In this document: piece after piece, positions 1 through 8,020 of the stretch | Position numbering within the stretch: position 1 is the stretch's first letter | Layout of the letters: each line of letters begins with the position of its first letter | Assembly: GCA_017427265.1 (NCBI GenBank) | Contig: JAFRTG010000029.1 | Coordinates: forward strand, 1 to 64,000 | Length of the DNA stretch: 64,000 bases | Reading direction: 5' to 3' | Origin: Oscillospiraceae bacterium | GTDB taxonomy: Bacteria; Bacillota; Clostridia; Oscillospirales; Ruminococcaceae | The notes under the pieces: generated by a model | Databases searched by the model: none | Seen by the model: the letters and a program-made list of their open reading frames with translations, nothing else | What the model was told of the DNA's origin: nothing | Made by a program: the position numbers and the translations under genes

Positions 1-480
1 AAACTCCCCTATCGTCAGGCGCACCGCAAGGGGGAATTTCAAAAACGATCCAGCGGATCATTTTTGGAAGGGGGGAGCCCTGTAAGAGAGGGCGCCCCCA
101 GGCGGATTGCAGAGCAATCCGCAGGCGCACGGGGGCAGCATAGAAGCTGACGACAGTCAGCGCCGAGCTGCGTGCGCATAAAAGGGCGGCAGCGGAGCTC
201 CCCCAATACGCCAAGTTCACGGCGCTAATCGCGCCTTCTGTGACGTAACTTCTCCCCATGCTAAAGCCCGCCGGTCGGCAGTGCTGACAGCCAATTCCCT
301 CCGGAGGGCGGCAGCGGAGCTCGTCCAATAAGCCAAGTTCACGGCGCTGACGCGCCTTCTGAGGCGTAACTTTTCCCCATGCTAAAGCCCGCCGCAAGGC
401 ATAAACCGACGCATAGTCGCCCAAAACTAAAGTTTTTGATTGACCTTTTTTCAAAAAGGTCGCAGATCAAGGGCAGCGCC
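1..480. repeat. Mosaic intergenic repeat block
   Basis: No gene is seen here. The stretch is built from modules that recur elsewhere in the window. Module B (about 9-80) matches about 14972-15045. Module A occurs twice (about 184-273 and 305-400) and again at about 14763-14860 and, more divergent, 18565-18650. Module C (about 424-478, core AAACTAAAGTTTTTG) recurs at about 7414-7500 and 14883-14968. Module A can fold: an outer AAGTT/AACTT pairing surrounds a GGCGC/GCGCC stem. The order of modules differs between blocks. Short open frames here lack ribosome binding sites and protein-like composition. Confidence 0.75.
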
Positions 481-851
481 GAGCTGCGTGCACATAAAAG
501 ACCGTAAAAGAGCGAAAATATTCACTTTTCAAGGTGGAAAAGCGTGTCCTGACTTCGGCGGTTTCCGGGTCGTGTACACTGCATTGTGCCGCCCGGTTTC
601 GCTCACATGCCGCTGCAGAACGGCTCACAACGGATGCCGTACTGCGCGTAACGCTCTCTGCAAACCGTACAGAAGCGCCGGAAAGTTGTACGTCCGCGTG
701 CAACTGTTACAGCGCTGACATCAAATCTTCATTTCCGGGGCAGCAGCCGGGTGACCGGAAAACAGAGGGTACTGCAGAATCCGTTGATTGCCGCGCGATA
801 CCGATATAAAAGAAGATGCGGCATAAAAGTCTATTTTTGCAAGCGGAATGC
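481..851. other. Intergenic stretch without a recognisable gene
   Basis: Overlapping short frames exist on both strands, but none has a convincing ribosome binding site or a recognisable product. I see nothing functional before the promoter that starts at 852. Confidence 0.5.
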
Positions 852-880
852 TTGACATTTCTGCGGGAATATGATATACT
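852..880 (+). promoter_or_regulatory. Sigma-A type promoter of the citrate synthase gene
   Basis: TTGACA (852-857) and TATACT (875-880) are separated by 17 bases. The predicted start near 887 leaves a leader of about 100 nt. Confidence 0.85.
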
Positions 881-919
881 GATAATGATGTATTGCTGTG
901 ATAATACGCTGAGGATATC

Positions 920-947
920 CGGCAGGCGCCTGTTCTGACGCCTGCCG
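920..947 (+). promoter_or_regulatory. Hairpin in the citrate synthase leader
   Basis: Nine-base-pair perfect stem, 920-928 with 939-947 (CGGCAGGCG / CGCCTGCCG), between promoter and start codon. No T-run follows, so it is not a plain terminator. It may stabilise the mRNA or act in regulation; the role is unknown. Confidence 0.45.
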
Positions 948-987
948 TGATTTATAATATGAACAATCTGGGAAGGGAGTGTGCAGC

Positions 988-2352
988 ATGGGCGAATGGA
1001 ACCGCTATACCACACAGACAAAAATTGAAGAGCTCTCACAGCTTTGCCGTCAGAATTACCGGATTGATCCGGAACTTTATACCAAATATGACGTCAAGCG
1101 CGGCCTGCGCGATATCAACGGAAAGGGCGTCTGTGCCGGCCTGACCAATGTCAGCCAGATTATCCCCGGAACCGAAGAAAACGGCGAGACCAAGCTCGGC
1201 AAAGGCCAGCTGCTGTTCCGCGGCTATCATATTGAGGACCTTGTCAACGGATTTGTCAGCGACAACCGTTTCGGCTATGAAGAAACCGTGTATCTGCTGC
1301 TGTTCGGTGTCCTGCCGACGGCGGAGCAGCTTGAGGATTTCAGCGCGCTGATGCGCAGCTGCCGGACGCTTCCGCCCTCGTTCACACGCGATGTCATCAT
1401 GAAATCGCCGAGCGAGGATATGATGAATACGCTTGCAAAAAGCGTGCTCGCGCTGTATTCCTATGACCACAATCCGAACGACACCTCGATTGAGAATGTG
1501 CTGCGTCAGTGCATCCAGCTGATTGCGCAGTTCCCGTCCATTGCGGTGTACGGCTATCAGGCATACCGCTACTACAAAAATGACCAGAGCCTGTTCCTGC
1601 ACCAGCCGGATCCGAGGCTCTCGGCAGCGGAAAACCTTCTGAGTATGCTGCGCGCAGACCAGAAATTCACGCATCTGGAGGCAAAGCTGCTTGATCTTGC
1701 GCTTGTGCTTCATGCAGAGCACGGCGGCGGCAACAACTCTACGTTTACGGTGCATGTGGTGTCGTCATCCGGCACGGATACCTATTCGACGATGGCTGCG
1801 GCGCTCGGCTCGCTGAAGGGACCGAAGCACGGCGGCGCCAATATCAAGGTTGTGCAGATGTTCGACGATTTGAAGGAGCGCGTGCACGACTGGAAGGATG
1901 AGGAAGAAGTCTCGGATTATCTGCGGAAGCTGCTGCACAAGGATGCATTCGATCACGCCGGTCTGATTTACGGCATGGGTCATGCGGTTTATTCGCAGAG
2001 TGACCCGCGTGCAACGATTCTGCACAGCTATGCGCGTCAGCTTGCAGAGGAAAAGCACTGCGGCGACGAGTTCACGCTTTATGAAACGGTCGAGCGGCTT
2101 GCCCCGCAGATCATTGCGGAGGAGCGCAGAATTTATAAGGGCGTCTGTGCGAATGTGGATTTCTATTCCGGCATGGTCTACCGGATGCTGAATCTTCCGA
2201 ACGAGCTGTTCACGCCGATTTTTGCGGTCGCACGCATTGCAGGATGGTCGGCACACCGTCTGGAGGAGCTGCTCGGCGCGAGCAAGATCATTCGTCCGGC
2301 ATACCGCGCCGTCAAGGAGTGGGAGGACTACCACTCGCTTTCCGAACGCTGA
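988..2352 (+). CDS. gltA: Citrate synthase
   Basis: Cytosolic enzyme condensing acetyl-CoA and oxaloacetate to citrate, feeding 2-oxoglutarate/glutamate synthesis. At 454 residues it has the expected family length. Visible active-site segments are HAEHGGGN (H242-H245), GPKHGGAN (H281), GMGHAVY (H332) and the catalytic-type aspartate of DFYSG (D391), followed by the conserved FAVARIAGW segment. I chose ATG 988 because GGAAGGGAG (971-979) lies 8 bases upstream; the in-frame GTG at 979 falls inside that site. The gene is monocistronic, with its own promoter and terminator. A related 2-methylcitrate synthase cannot be excluded by motif alone, but no propionate genes are nearby. Confidence 0.95.
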   Translation: MGEWNRYTTQTKIEELSQLCRQNYRIDPELYTKYDVKRGLRDINGKGVCAGLTNVSQIIPGTEENGETKLGKGQLLFRGYHIEDLVNGFVSDNRFGYEETVYLLLFGVLPTAEQLEDFSALMRSCRTLPPSFTRDVIMKSPSEDMMNTLAKSVLALYSYDHNPNDTSIENVLRQCIQLIAQFPSIAVYGYQAYRYYKNDQSLFLHQPDPRLSAAENLLSMLRADQKFTHLEAKLLDLALVLHAEHGGGNNSTFTVHVVSSSGTDTYSTMAAALGSLKGPKHGGANIKVVQMFDDLKERVHDWKDEEEVSDYLRKLLHKDAFDHAGLIYGMGHAVYSQSDPRATILHSYARQLAEEKHCGDEFTLYETVERLAPQIIAEERRIYKGVCANVDFYSGMVYRMLNLPNELFTPIFAVARIAGWSAHRLEELLGASKIIRPAYRAVKEWEDYHSLSER

Positions 2353-2367
2353 CATACGCAGGAATAC

Positions 2368-2399
2368 GGGCAGATGTACCGCGGTGCATCTGCCCTTTT
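2368..2399 (+). terminator. Rho-independent terminator after gltA
   Basis: GGGCAGATG (2368-2376) pairs with CATCTGCCC (2387-2395), followed by TTTT. Confidence 0.85.
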
Positions 2400-2411
2400 G
2401 TATTCGGCTGC

Positions 2412-2440
2412 TTGACAAAATCAGCAAACTGGGGTAAAAT
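2412..2440 (+). promoter_or_regulatory. Sigma-A type promoter
   Basis: TTGACA (2412-2417), 17-base spacer, TAAAAT (2435-2440), upstream of the gene at 2528. Confidence 0.8.
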
Positions 2441-2527
2441 GGAAATACCGCTGCACGATGAGTTTGTATGCAGGCACGCTGTCTGACAAATTCACCGGAG
2501 GCACCATGAAAGCAAAGGAGAATCAAT

Positions 2528-3502
2528 ATGCGTGTACGGTTTCATCTGCCGAATTTTGTACAGTTCGGAAAGTTAAATCTGCTGTTTGATATGATGCTGA
2601 AGCAGAGCCCGGAGTTCTTCCGCGAGGGTGTAGAAATCGCCTCGGTTTACGGCGTATTCCCGCCGTCTCTCTGGAACGGCGGACGGCTGCAGGCAGGCCT
2701 ATGCGATAAAGTCTCGGTCCGGAATATCATCAAGGCTTACGACGAACGGAAGATTCCGCTTCGCTTTACATTCACGAATCCGGTGCTGGAAAAGAAGCAT
2801 CTCAGCGACCCGTTCTGCAATATGGTCATGCATCTTGCGGACAACGGCTTGAATCAGTGCATCGTTGTGTCGCCGCTGCTGGAGGAATATATCCGGAAGG
2901 AGTATCCGAACTATAAGCTGACGAGCTCGACCTGCAAGCGCATCACAGATCGGGACGCGCTCTATGCCGAGATTGAGAAGGATTATCACATTGTGGTGCT
3001 GGATTACGACCTGAATCATGATTTTGAGCTGCTGGAAGGCATTCCGGACAAGGAGAAGGTTGAGATTCTGGTGAATCCGTGCTGCAATCCGGGATGTCCG
3101 AACCGTGTGCTGCATTATCAGACGATCGGTCTGGAACAGATCGAGGTTGCAAATCACTTCCGGAAATATCCGAATTCGCCCTACAATGCTGAGAAATTTG
3201 AGGCAGCACATCCGGAGGGAAAGCCGGTGTTTGAATGCAACTGCGAGAGCCGTTCGCTGTTTGACATCACCGGGCTGAAAAATCACATCACACCGGATGA
3301 AATCTGGGAAAAATACGTACCGATGGGCTTTTCCCAGTTCAAAATCGAAGGACGCACCTTTGACCCGTTCAATCTGGTTGAGCATTATCTTTACTATATG
3401 GCAAAGCCGGAGTGCAGGGACAAAGCCCGCCTGATTCTTCTGCGGAATCTGCTGCGCAATGATGCGCTCCGCCCGATGGATATGGGCATTGCGGGAAGGT
3501 AA
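2528..3502 (+). CDS. Conserved hypothetical protein with a Cys-rich CCNPGCPNR motif
   Basis: A 324-residue soluble protein with no signal peptide or membrane segment. AAAGGAG lies about 8 bases before the ATG. N-terminal blocks VYGVFPPSLWNGGR and TFTNPVLEKKHL are followed by a central NPCCNPGCPNR segment and a later ECNCES. The clustered cysteines suggest metal or iron-sulfur binding. Alternating beta/alpha predicted elements recall TIM-barrel proteins such as the U32 collagenase-like family, but the U32 signature is not clearly present, so no function is assigned. It is transcribed alone from its own promoter. Confidence 0.7.
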   Translation: MRVRFHLPNFVQFGKLNLLFDMMLKQSPEFFREGVEIASVYGVFPPSLWNGGRLQAGLCDKVSVRNIIKAYDERKIPLRFTFTNPVLEKKHLSDPFCNMVMHLADNGLNQCIVVSPLLEEYIRKEYPNYKLTSSTCKRITDRDALYAEIEKDYHIVVLDYDLNHDFELLEGIPDKEKVEILVNPCCNPGCPNRVLHYQTIGLEQIEVANHFRKYPNSPYNAEKFEAAHPEGKPVFECNCESRSLFDITGLKNHITPDEIWEKYVPMGFSQFKIEGRTFDPFNLVEHYLYYMAKPECRDKARLILLRNLLRNDALRPMDMGIAGR

Positions 3503-3626
3503 GAACCGATTTTCTCCTGACCGGGCGAGGGGACTTTGCTCCTTTGAAATCCCGTTATGATAAACGCAGGTACGTGCTTTTTGCAGCTGTATCCTATCGC
3601 GGGATTCTGATTGATATGCAGACTGA

Positions 3627-3653
3627 GGCGCTGATGTGGAATCAGCGCCTTTC
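3627..3653 (+). terminator. Hairpin terminator, weak T-run
   Basis: GGCGCTGAT (3627-3635) pairs with ATCAGCGCC (3641-3649), followed by TTTCT. It lies 125 bases beyond the gene ending at 3502. Confidence 0.55.
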
Positions 3654-3658
3654 TGCGC

Positions 3659-3687
3659 TTGCTTTTTGCTTGATCGTGTTGTATAAT
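3659..3687 (+). promoter_or_regulatory. Sigma-A type promoter
   Basis: TTGCTT (3659-3664), 17-base spacer, TATAAT (3682-3687). Confidence 0.75.
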
Positions 3688-3789
3688 GAAAGCATAAGAA
3701 TTGCCGTACAGCAGCACTGGATGCCGGCTGAAAAGCGCAGCCATATCCATGCGCTGCTGCTGAGAAAAAGAAATGCAGAGGTGAATGAA

Positions 3790-4305
3790 ATGCTTGCTTT
3801 TGGTACAGATAATGAGGAAGTGACTGCAAAATGCCCCGGTGCGCCGTTTCTCCTTTCCATGACAGATCATCCTGACAATGAGTTGTCAGTCATCATTGCA
3901 CTGCCCCGGAAAGGGGAGGAAGGTGCGGACTTGGATATGACGCTCTATCCGCCGGAAATTGCGGACGGCGTGAAGGATATCCTTCTGAAATCCTATCCGG
4001 TATACGAGGATCCTGAACAGGTATATGAGATATATTTCAAAGACTATATCATATATCAGTGCAGAAATGAAAGCTACACTTGCGGGGACAGTTCTGAAAT
4101 CAGAACAGGCAAATATCTTACTATCTATGAAAAATCGAAGTTGCTCGATTATTACGAGAGCGTACTGTTTGATTTTGATGATGATGAAACGAAATCAAAC
4201 AGAAAGCACTACTGCATTGGCACTGTGAACCACGTCATTGACGTCATATCGAACGACCCTCCGACTATTTCGAAGGTGAATCCTGACCGATTGCCGGAAC
4301 ACTGA
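3790..4305 (+). CDS. Hypothetical protein
   Basis: About 171 residues, acidic and soluble. The reading frame is open from 3544, but the promoter at 3659-3687 lies inside that extension, so the start must be downstream. I chose ATG 3790 because AGAGGTG precedes it by 6 bases; ATG 3720 is a weaker alternative. The middle contains the run LYPPEIADGVKDILL and a Tyr-rich stretch (VYEIYFKDYIIYQ). No family recognised. Monocistronic by context. Confidence 0.6.
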   Translation: MLAFGTDNEEVTAKCPGAPFLLSMTDHPDNELSVIIALPRKGEEGADLDMTLYPPEIADGVKDILLKSYPVYEDPEQVYEIYFKDYIIYQCRNESYTCGDSSEIRTGKYLTIYEKSKLLDYYESVLFDFDDDETKSNRKHYCIGTVNHVIDVISNDPPTISKVNPDRLPEH

Positions 4306-4358
4306 CCGCAAATGCTTTTTATCCGCTCCATTTGCCGCACCGCAGCCCGCACGTTCGC

Positions 4359-4387
4359 TTGTTTTGTTCATATTTTTGTGCTATAAT
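4359..4387 (+). promoter_or_regulatory. Promoter of the four-paralogue operon
   Basis: TTGTTT (4359-4364), 17-base spacer, TATAAT (4382-4387). It leads directly into the GTG start at 4424. Confidence 0.7.
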
Positions 4388-4423
4388 ATATCCTATCATG
4401 CTGCGGGCGGGGGAGGTGTTTCC

Positions 4424-5119
4424 GTGGACAAAAACAAAGAGATCAGGGGCGTATTCCGCCATCAGATTCTTGAGTTTCTGATGCCGGCATTGATATTCTG
4501 TGCGCCGGTATCGCTGCTGGCCTTTGTGATGCTGCTTGTTCATGAACCGGGAGAAACGAAATATCTGATCCGGCATATTATCCTCCCGCTGCTGCTGCCT
4601 TCTCTGCTGCTGTGTATTCCCGGCTGGCGAAAGGCCGGAACCGGCGAGCTGACACTGAAAGACGGTATTCTTTCCGGCAGACGGCAGTCATTTTTCCGGT
4701 TTCAGCGCAAGCCGTTCTCCGTCCCGCTGGAGCAGATCGACGAAGTCACGGTCAGTTCGCATGTGCTGGAAATCAGATCCGGAAAAACGTACTGGCGGTT
4801 CAGCCATCTGGACAATGCGCGGGATTTTGCCGATGAGATCCGGCCGTGTGTGCTCGAACGGAAGAGACAGAAGCTCGATGCAGAATATGCGCATCTGCGC
4901 CTCAGGAATCCGGATTTGTTTCCGCCGCGCACCAAACGGATCAGCAAACAGCCTGCGCAGCCAACAGAGCAGGCTGCCCTGCCGGAGCCGCCGCAGGAAA
5001 TCATATGGGACGACCCGTTCCGTGTCGGAACGCTCTCAGAGGAGCAGGCAGCGGGCGTATTTGTCCCCGCGGAGCCGGAACAAAAGGAACGGCGTTTCCT
5101 GAACGGCCCCGATACATAA
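4424..5119 (+). CDS. Membrane protein, PH-like paralogue 1
   Basis: About 231 residues. The start is GTG 4424, with GGGGGAGGTG 6 bases upstream. Two hydrophobic segments (about residues 15-40 and 48-66) are followed by a cytosolic beta-rich domain in the style of bacterial PH-like domains (core VPLEQIDEVTVSSHVLEIRS). A charged, Pro-rich tail carries IIWDDPFRVG. The WDDP tail motif is shared with the next two genes, which supports common ancestry although this copy is the most divergent. First of four genes with 13-14 base gaps; function unknown. Confidence 0.7.
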   Translation: MDKNKEIRGVFRHQILEFLMPALIFCAPVSLLAFVMLLVHEPGETKYLIRHIILPLLLPSLLLCIPGWRKAGTGELTLKDGILSGRRQSFFRFQRKPFSVPLEQIDEVTVSSHVLEIRSGKTYWRFSHLDNARDFADEIRPCVLERKRQKLDAEYAHLRLRNPDLFPPRTKRISKQPAQPTEQAALPEPPQEIIWDDPFRVGTLSEEQAAGVFVPAEPEQKERRFLNGPDT

Positions 5120-5132
5120 CAGGAGGAAGCTG

Positions 5133-5867
5133 ATGGATCAGGATTCTGTTTTTGAAGCCATTGTACAATACCGAATAGGACCTGCAAAAATCGCCGCATT
5201 TACCGCTCTGCTTTCTCTTGCCGCTCTGGTGACCGGATTCTGGGCGATGATGGGCGGCATCAGCTATCTGAATCTGATACGGGTTTTGCTGCCGTATTTC
5301 GGTGCGCCGTTTATTTTACTGCTCGCGGACAGTGCCGCACGCTTCAAGGTCGCCCGCAACAATTATCTGAAGCTCAAGCGGTACGGCATCAAGCTGTGCG
5401 CACGCAATGCAGCGGACGGAAAATATAAAACCGTCTGGATTCCGGAGCACCAGATCCGGAAGATCGAATCGGATTTTGAAACACATGTGGTCGTGACGAC
5501 CGCATCGGATCAGTACCGGATCAGATATGTCCGGAATGCAGAGGAGTTTGTGCGGGTCGCGGACGCATGGCTGACCGAACGGCGCCTGCGGGAAAAGGAA
5601 CATCTTGCAGATCAGGCGCGTCTGCAGCAGGATTTTGAAGCAGGCGGATTCCGGCAGCCGGTATATATACCGAAACCTGCGCCGACGCCTGTGCAGCTGC
5701 CGCAATCTTTCCCGCAGCCTGTCCCGGAACCCGTACCGGCACCGCGTCGAAAAAAGCTGCACTGGGACGATCCGCAGCGCATAGCCCAACAGCCCTCTGC
5801 CGACATGATGTCGGCTGCGCAGGATCCCGAAATGCCGCAGCTCTTCCCGGACGATTCGGAACCATAA
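5133..5867 (+). CDS. Membrane protein, PH-like paralogue 2
   Basis: 244 residues beginning MDQDSVFEAIVQYR. Two transmembrane segments (about 17-40 and 46-66) precede a PH-like domain with WIPEHQIRKIESDFETHVVV. A Pro-rich linker follows, then the tail KKLHWDDPQR. AGGAGG sits 5-6 bases before the ATG, in a sequence repeated before each paralogue (CATAACAGGAGGAA). It is close to a duplicate of the following gene across the whole length. The product is predicted to be membrane-anchored with the domain in the cytosol. Function unknown. Confidence 0.7.
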   Translation: MDQDSVFEAIVQYRIGPAKIAAFTALLSLAALVTGFWAMMGGISYLNLIRVLLPYFGAPFILLLADSAARFKVARNNYLKLKRYGIKLCARNAADGKYKTVWIPEHQIRKIESDFETHVVVTTASDQYRIRYVRNAEEFVRVADAWLTERRLREKEHLADQARLQQDFEAGGFRQPVYIPKPAPTPVQLPQSFPQPVPEPVPAPRRKKLHWDDPQRIAQQPSADMMSAAQDPEMPQLFPDDSEP

Positions 5868-5880
5868 CAGGAGGAAACTG

Positions 5881-6615
5881 ATGGATCAGGATTCAATTTT
5901 TGAAGCCTTTGGACAATACCGGATGAGCCCCTTAAAAATCGCTGCATTTGTCGTGCTGCTTTCCTTTTCAGCGCTGATAACCGCATATTGGGCTGATACC
6001 ATCGCAGTCAGTTTTCTGACACTGATGCAAATTCTGCTGCTGTATTTCTTGATTCCGTTTATGGTACTGCTGGCTGACAGTTTCATACGTGCCTACGCGG
6101 CGCGCAGCAATTATGTGAAGCTCAAGCAGTACGGCATCAAGCTGTGCGTGTGCAGTGCAATAAACGGAAAAAAACGTACTGTCTGGATTCCTGAAAATCA
6201 GATTCGCAAGATCGAATCTGATTTTGAAACGCATGTGGTCGTGACAACTGCCACGGACGAATACCGGGTTCGGCATATCCGGAACGCAGCAGATTTCGTT
6301 CAGGCTGCAAATACATGGCTGACAGACCGCCGTCTGCGGGAAAAGGAATATTTTGCAGAGCAGGTTCGGATGCAGCAGGATTATGAAGCAGTCGGATTCC
6401 GGCAGCCGGTGTATCTACCGGGATCGGCGCCGGCGCCTGTGCAGCTGCCGCAGTCTGTACCGCAGCCCGCAGCGGAATCCGCGCCGGTACCGCGAAAAAA
6501 GAAGCTGCACTGGGACGATCCGCTGCGCGCAGCCCGGCAGCCCTCTGCCGGCATGATGTCTGCAGCGCAGGATCTCGAAATGCAGCAGCTTTTCCCGGAT
6601 GATCCGGAACCATAA
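5881..6615 (+). CDS. Membrane protein, PH-like paralogue 3
   Basis: 244 residues, same length and architecture as paralogue 2: two N-terminal membrane segments, WIPENQIRKIESDFETHVVV, a Pro-rich linker and KKLHWDDPLR. The DNA is also similar, pointing to a fairly recent tandem duplication. Divergence is highest in the membrane segments, while the KIESDFETHVVVTTA core is nearly unchanged, as expected if the cytosolic domain keeps one binding role. The translation signal repeats CATAACAGGAGGAA before the ATG. Function unknown. Confidence 0.7.
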   Translation: MDQDSIFEAFGQYRMSPLKIAAFVVLLSFSALITAYWADTIAVSFLTLMQILLLYFLIPFMVLLADSFIRAYAARSNYVKLKQYGIKLCVCSAINGKKRTVWIPENQIRKIESDFETHVVVTTATDEYRVRHIRNAADFVQAANTWLTDRRLREKEYFAEQVRMQQDYEAVGFRQPVYLPGSAPAPVQLPQSVPQPAAESAPVPRKKKLHWDDPLRAARQPSAGMMSAAQDLEMQQLFPDDPEP

Positions 6616-6629
6616 CAGGAGGAAGCAGA

Positions 6630-7292
6630 ATGGATCAGGATACGATATTTGAAGCCGATGTCCGGTTTCGTGTTTCACGCAGAAGAAAAAACGGATTGAT
6701 CGCATTGGCGTTCATCGGCGCAGTCGCTTGTTATCTGCTTTCGTCCTTCGGACCGATGGGGACAGGTAATAAGCTCGTAACAACGCTGTTCTATTTGTTT
6801 CTGAGCCTGATTCCGACGCTTGCACTGCTGGCTGATACGCTGTATAAGCGCAGCCGTTCCCGGCAGATTCGGATGTATCTGACGCGGCAGGCGATCTGCG
6901 GTATCTACCATGACGGAACGTCCTTTGCGATCCCGCTGGATAAGCTGGAGCGGATCGAGGTAGTAAACCGGAAACGGATTCAGCTGCTGGGGCCGGAAGG
7001 CATGTATGCCGTCAATGATGTACAGAATGCGGAGGCATTTGCGGACTGCACAATGGAGCAGATTGCCGCACTGTACGGGTATCAGATTCCTGCGGAAGCG
7101 CCGGCAGCAGCGCAGATTCCTGAAAAACAGCTTAATTCGGAGGATTCCCTCAATGCACTGGAGCATATGCTGCAAACCGGTAATATCACGCAGGCGCAGT
7201 TCAATGCGCAGATGGGTCTTGCGGATCCGCAGCTGGCGGCAGCGGAGCAGCCCTCTGATGGGGAGAAAACCTTCCTTCATCTGCCGGAATGA
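6630..7292 (+). CDS. Membrane protein, PH-like paralogue 4 with SHOCT-like tail
   Basis: 220 residues opening MDQDTIFEADVRFR, like its neighbours, with two membrane segments (about 22-42 and 50-72). A shorter PH-like domain follows (core FAIPLDKLERIEVV). The C-terminus differs from the other copies: SLNALEHMLQTGNITQAQF resembles the SHOCT short domain that usually ends oligomeric membrane-associated proteins. It replaces the WDDP tail. Last gene of the tandem set; a hairpin with a T-run lies about 300 bases downstream (7598-7628). Confidence 0.7.
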   Translation: MDQDTIFEADVRFRVSRRRKNGLIALAFIGAVACYLLSSFGPMGTGNKLVTTLFYLFLSLIPTLALLADTLYKRSRSRQIRMYLTRQAICGIYHDGTSFAIPLDKLERIEVVNRKRIQLLGPEGMYAVNDVQNAEAFADCTMEQIAALYGYQIPAEAPAAAQIPEKQLNSEDSLNALEHMLQTGNITQAQFNAQMGLADPQLAAAEQPSDGEKTFLHLPE

Positions 7293-7399
7293 ATTTTGAT
7301 TTTTCCGGCATTTGCTATTTTTTCTGTTTGCTTCTCATGCTTTTTTATGGGCAAATAAAAGGCGCAGATTATGCGGCGGTACCTCAGCTTGTCGATAAG

Positions 7400-7597
7400 C
7401 CTTCTGTGAATCAAAATTAAAGTTTTTGGTCGAGCTTTTTTCAAAAAGCTCGCAGGTCGATGGCAGCGCCCTCGTCGCTCACCGCAGTGAGCGAAATTCC
7501 CCTGCGTGCTAAGAGTTCGGCGGGCTTGGGGGCCTGCGATAGAGGTTCCCATTCTGTAATCGCATCCGCGTAGCGGATACCTTTTTCTACAAACTAA
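7400..7597. repeat. Mosaic intergenic repeats (modules C and D)
   Basis: Module C lies at about 7414-7500 and is close to 14883-14968 (AAAGTTTTTGGTC core, hairpin GAGCTTTTTTCAAAAAGCTC). Module D (about 7560-7596) is the reverse complement of sequence near 15195-15240 and 18667-18705. No gene is present between 7293 and 8020. Confidence 0.7.
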
Positions 7598-7757
7598 GGC
7601 GCTGATTTTTACGATCAGCGCCTTTTTGTTTTGATTGTGTTTTTTGTTGCTGTGATGCTGCGCGGAATCCAAAGGGCTGCCGCCCTTTGAAACCTGCTTG
7701 TACCATTACACAGGGCTCCCCGCCCGAAGGGAATTGCCCGCGGGGGCTCCCCACAGT
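7598..7757. repeat. Left copy of a long inverted repeat, carrying a terminator hairpin
   Basis: This segment is nearly identical, in reverse complement, to 11436-11593; the two copies frame the GH97 gene. It begins with GGCGCTGAT/ATCAGCGCC plus TTTTT (7598-7628), which works as a terminator on the + strand. The conserved part continues through GGAATCCAAAGGGCTGCCGC and diverges past about 7730. Confidence 0.85.
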
Positions 7758-7844
7758 TGTATTGCTTCGGCTGCATTTTTGCACACTTGTACTGTTCGAT
7801 TTTAATTTTATGCTTATTTTTTGTGCCAGCTAACCAAGTATTGC

Positions 7845-7873
7845 TTGACATGTACAAAAAAATAGAATAAAAT
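7845..7873 (+). promoter_or_regulatory. Sigma-A type promoter of the GH97 gene
   Basis: TTGACA (7845-7850), 17-base spacer, TAAAAT (7868-7873). The leader is about 140 nt. Confidence 0.75.
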
Positions 7874-8020
7874 AAAATCGTACTATGGATACTTGACTAA
7901 TTTGCACGGACAGTTTCCGACCGCTGCGGACATCTTTGCAAACAACAGCATCCGGCGTACATGGGGAGGATGGAATAGAAAAACAGATATTCTGTCAATC
8001 AGAGAGGATGAAATAGGGAA

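Noticed and set aside
440..809. Short open frames of about 90 codons
   Set aside because: No ribosome binding sites, overlapping on both strands, unusual composition, and they run through repeat modules.
2528..3502. Calling this a peptidase U32
   Set aside because: The Cys-rich block is suggestive but the family signature is not clearly present.
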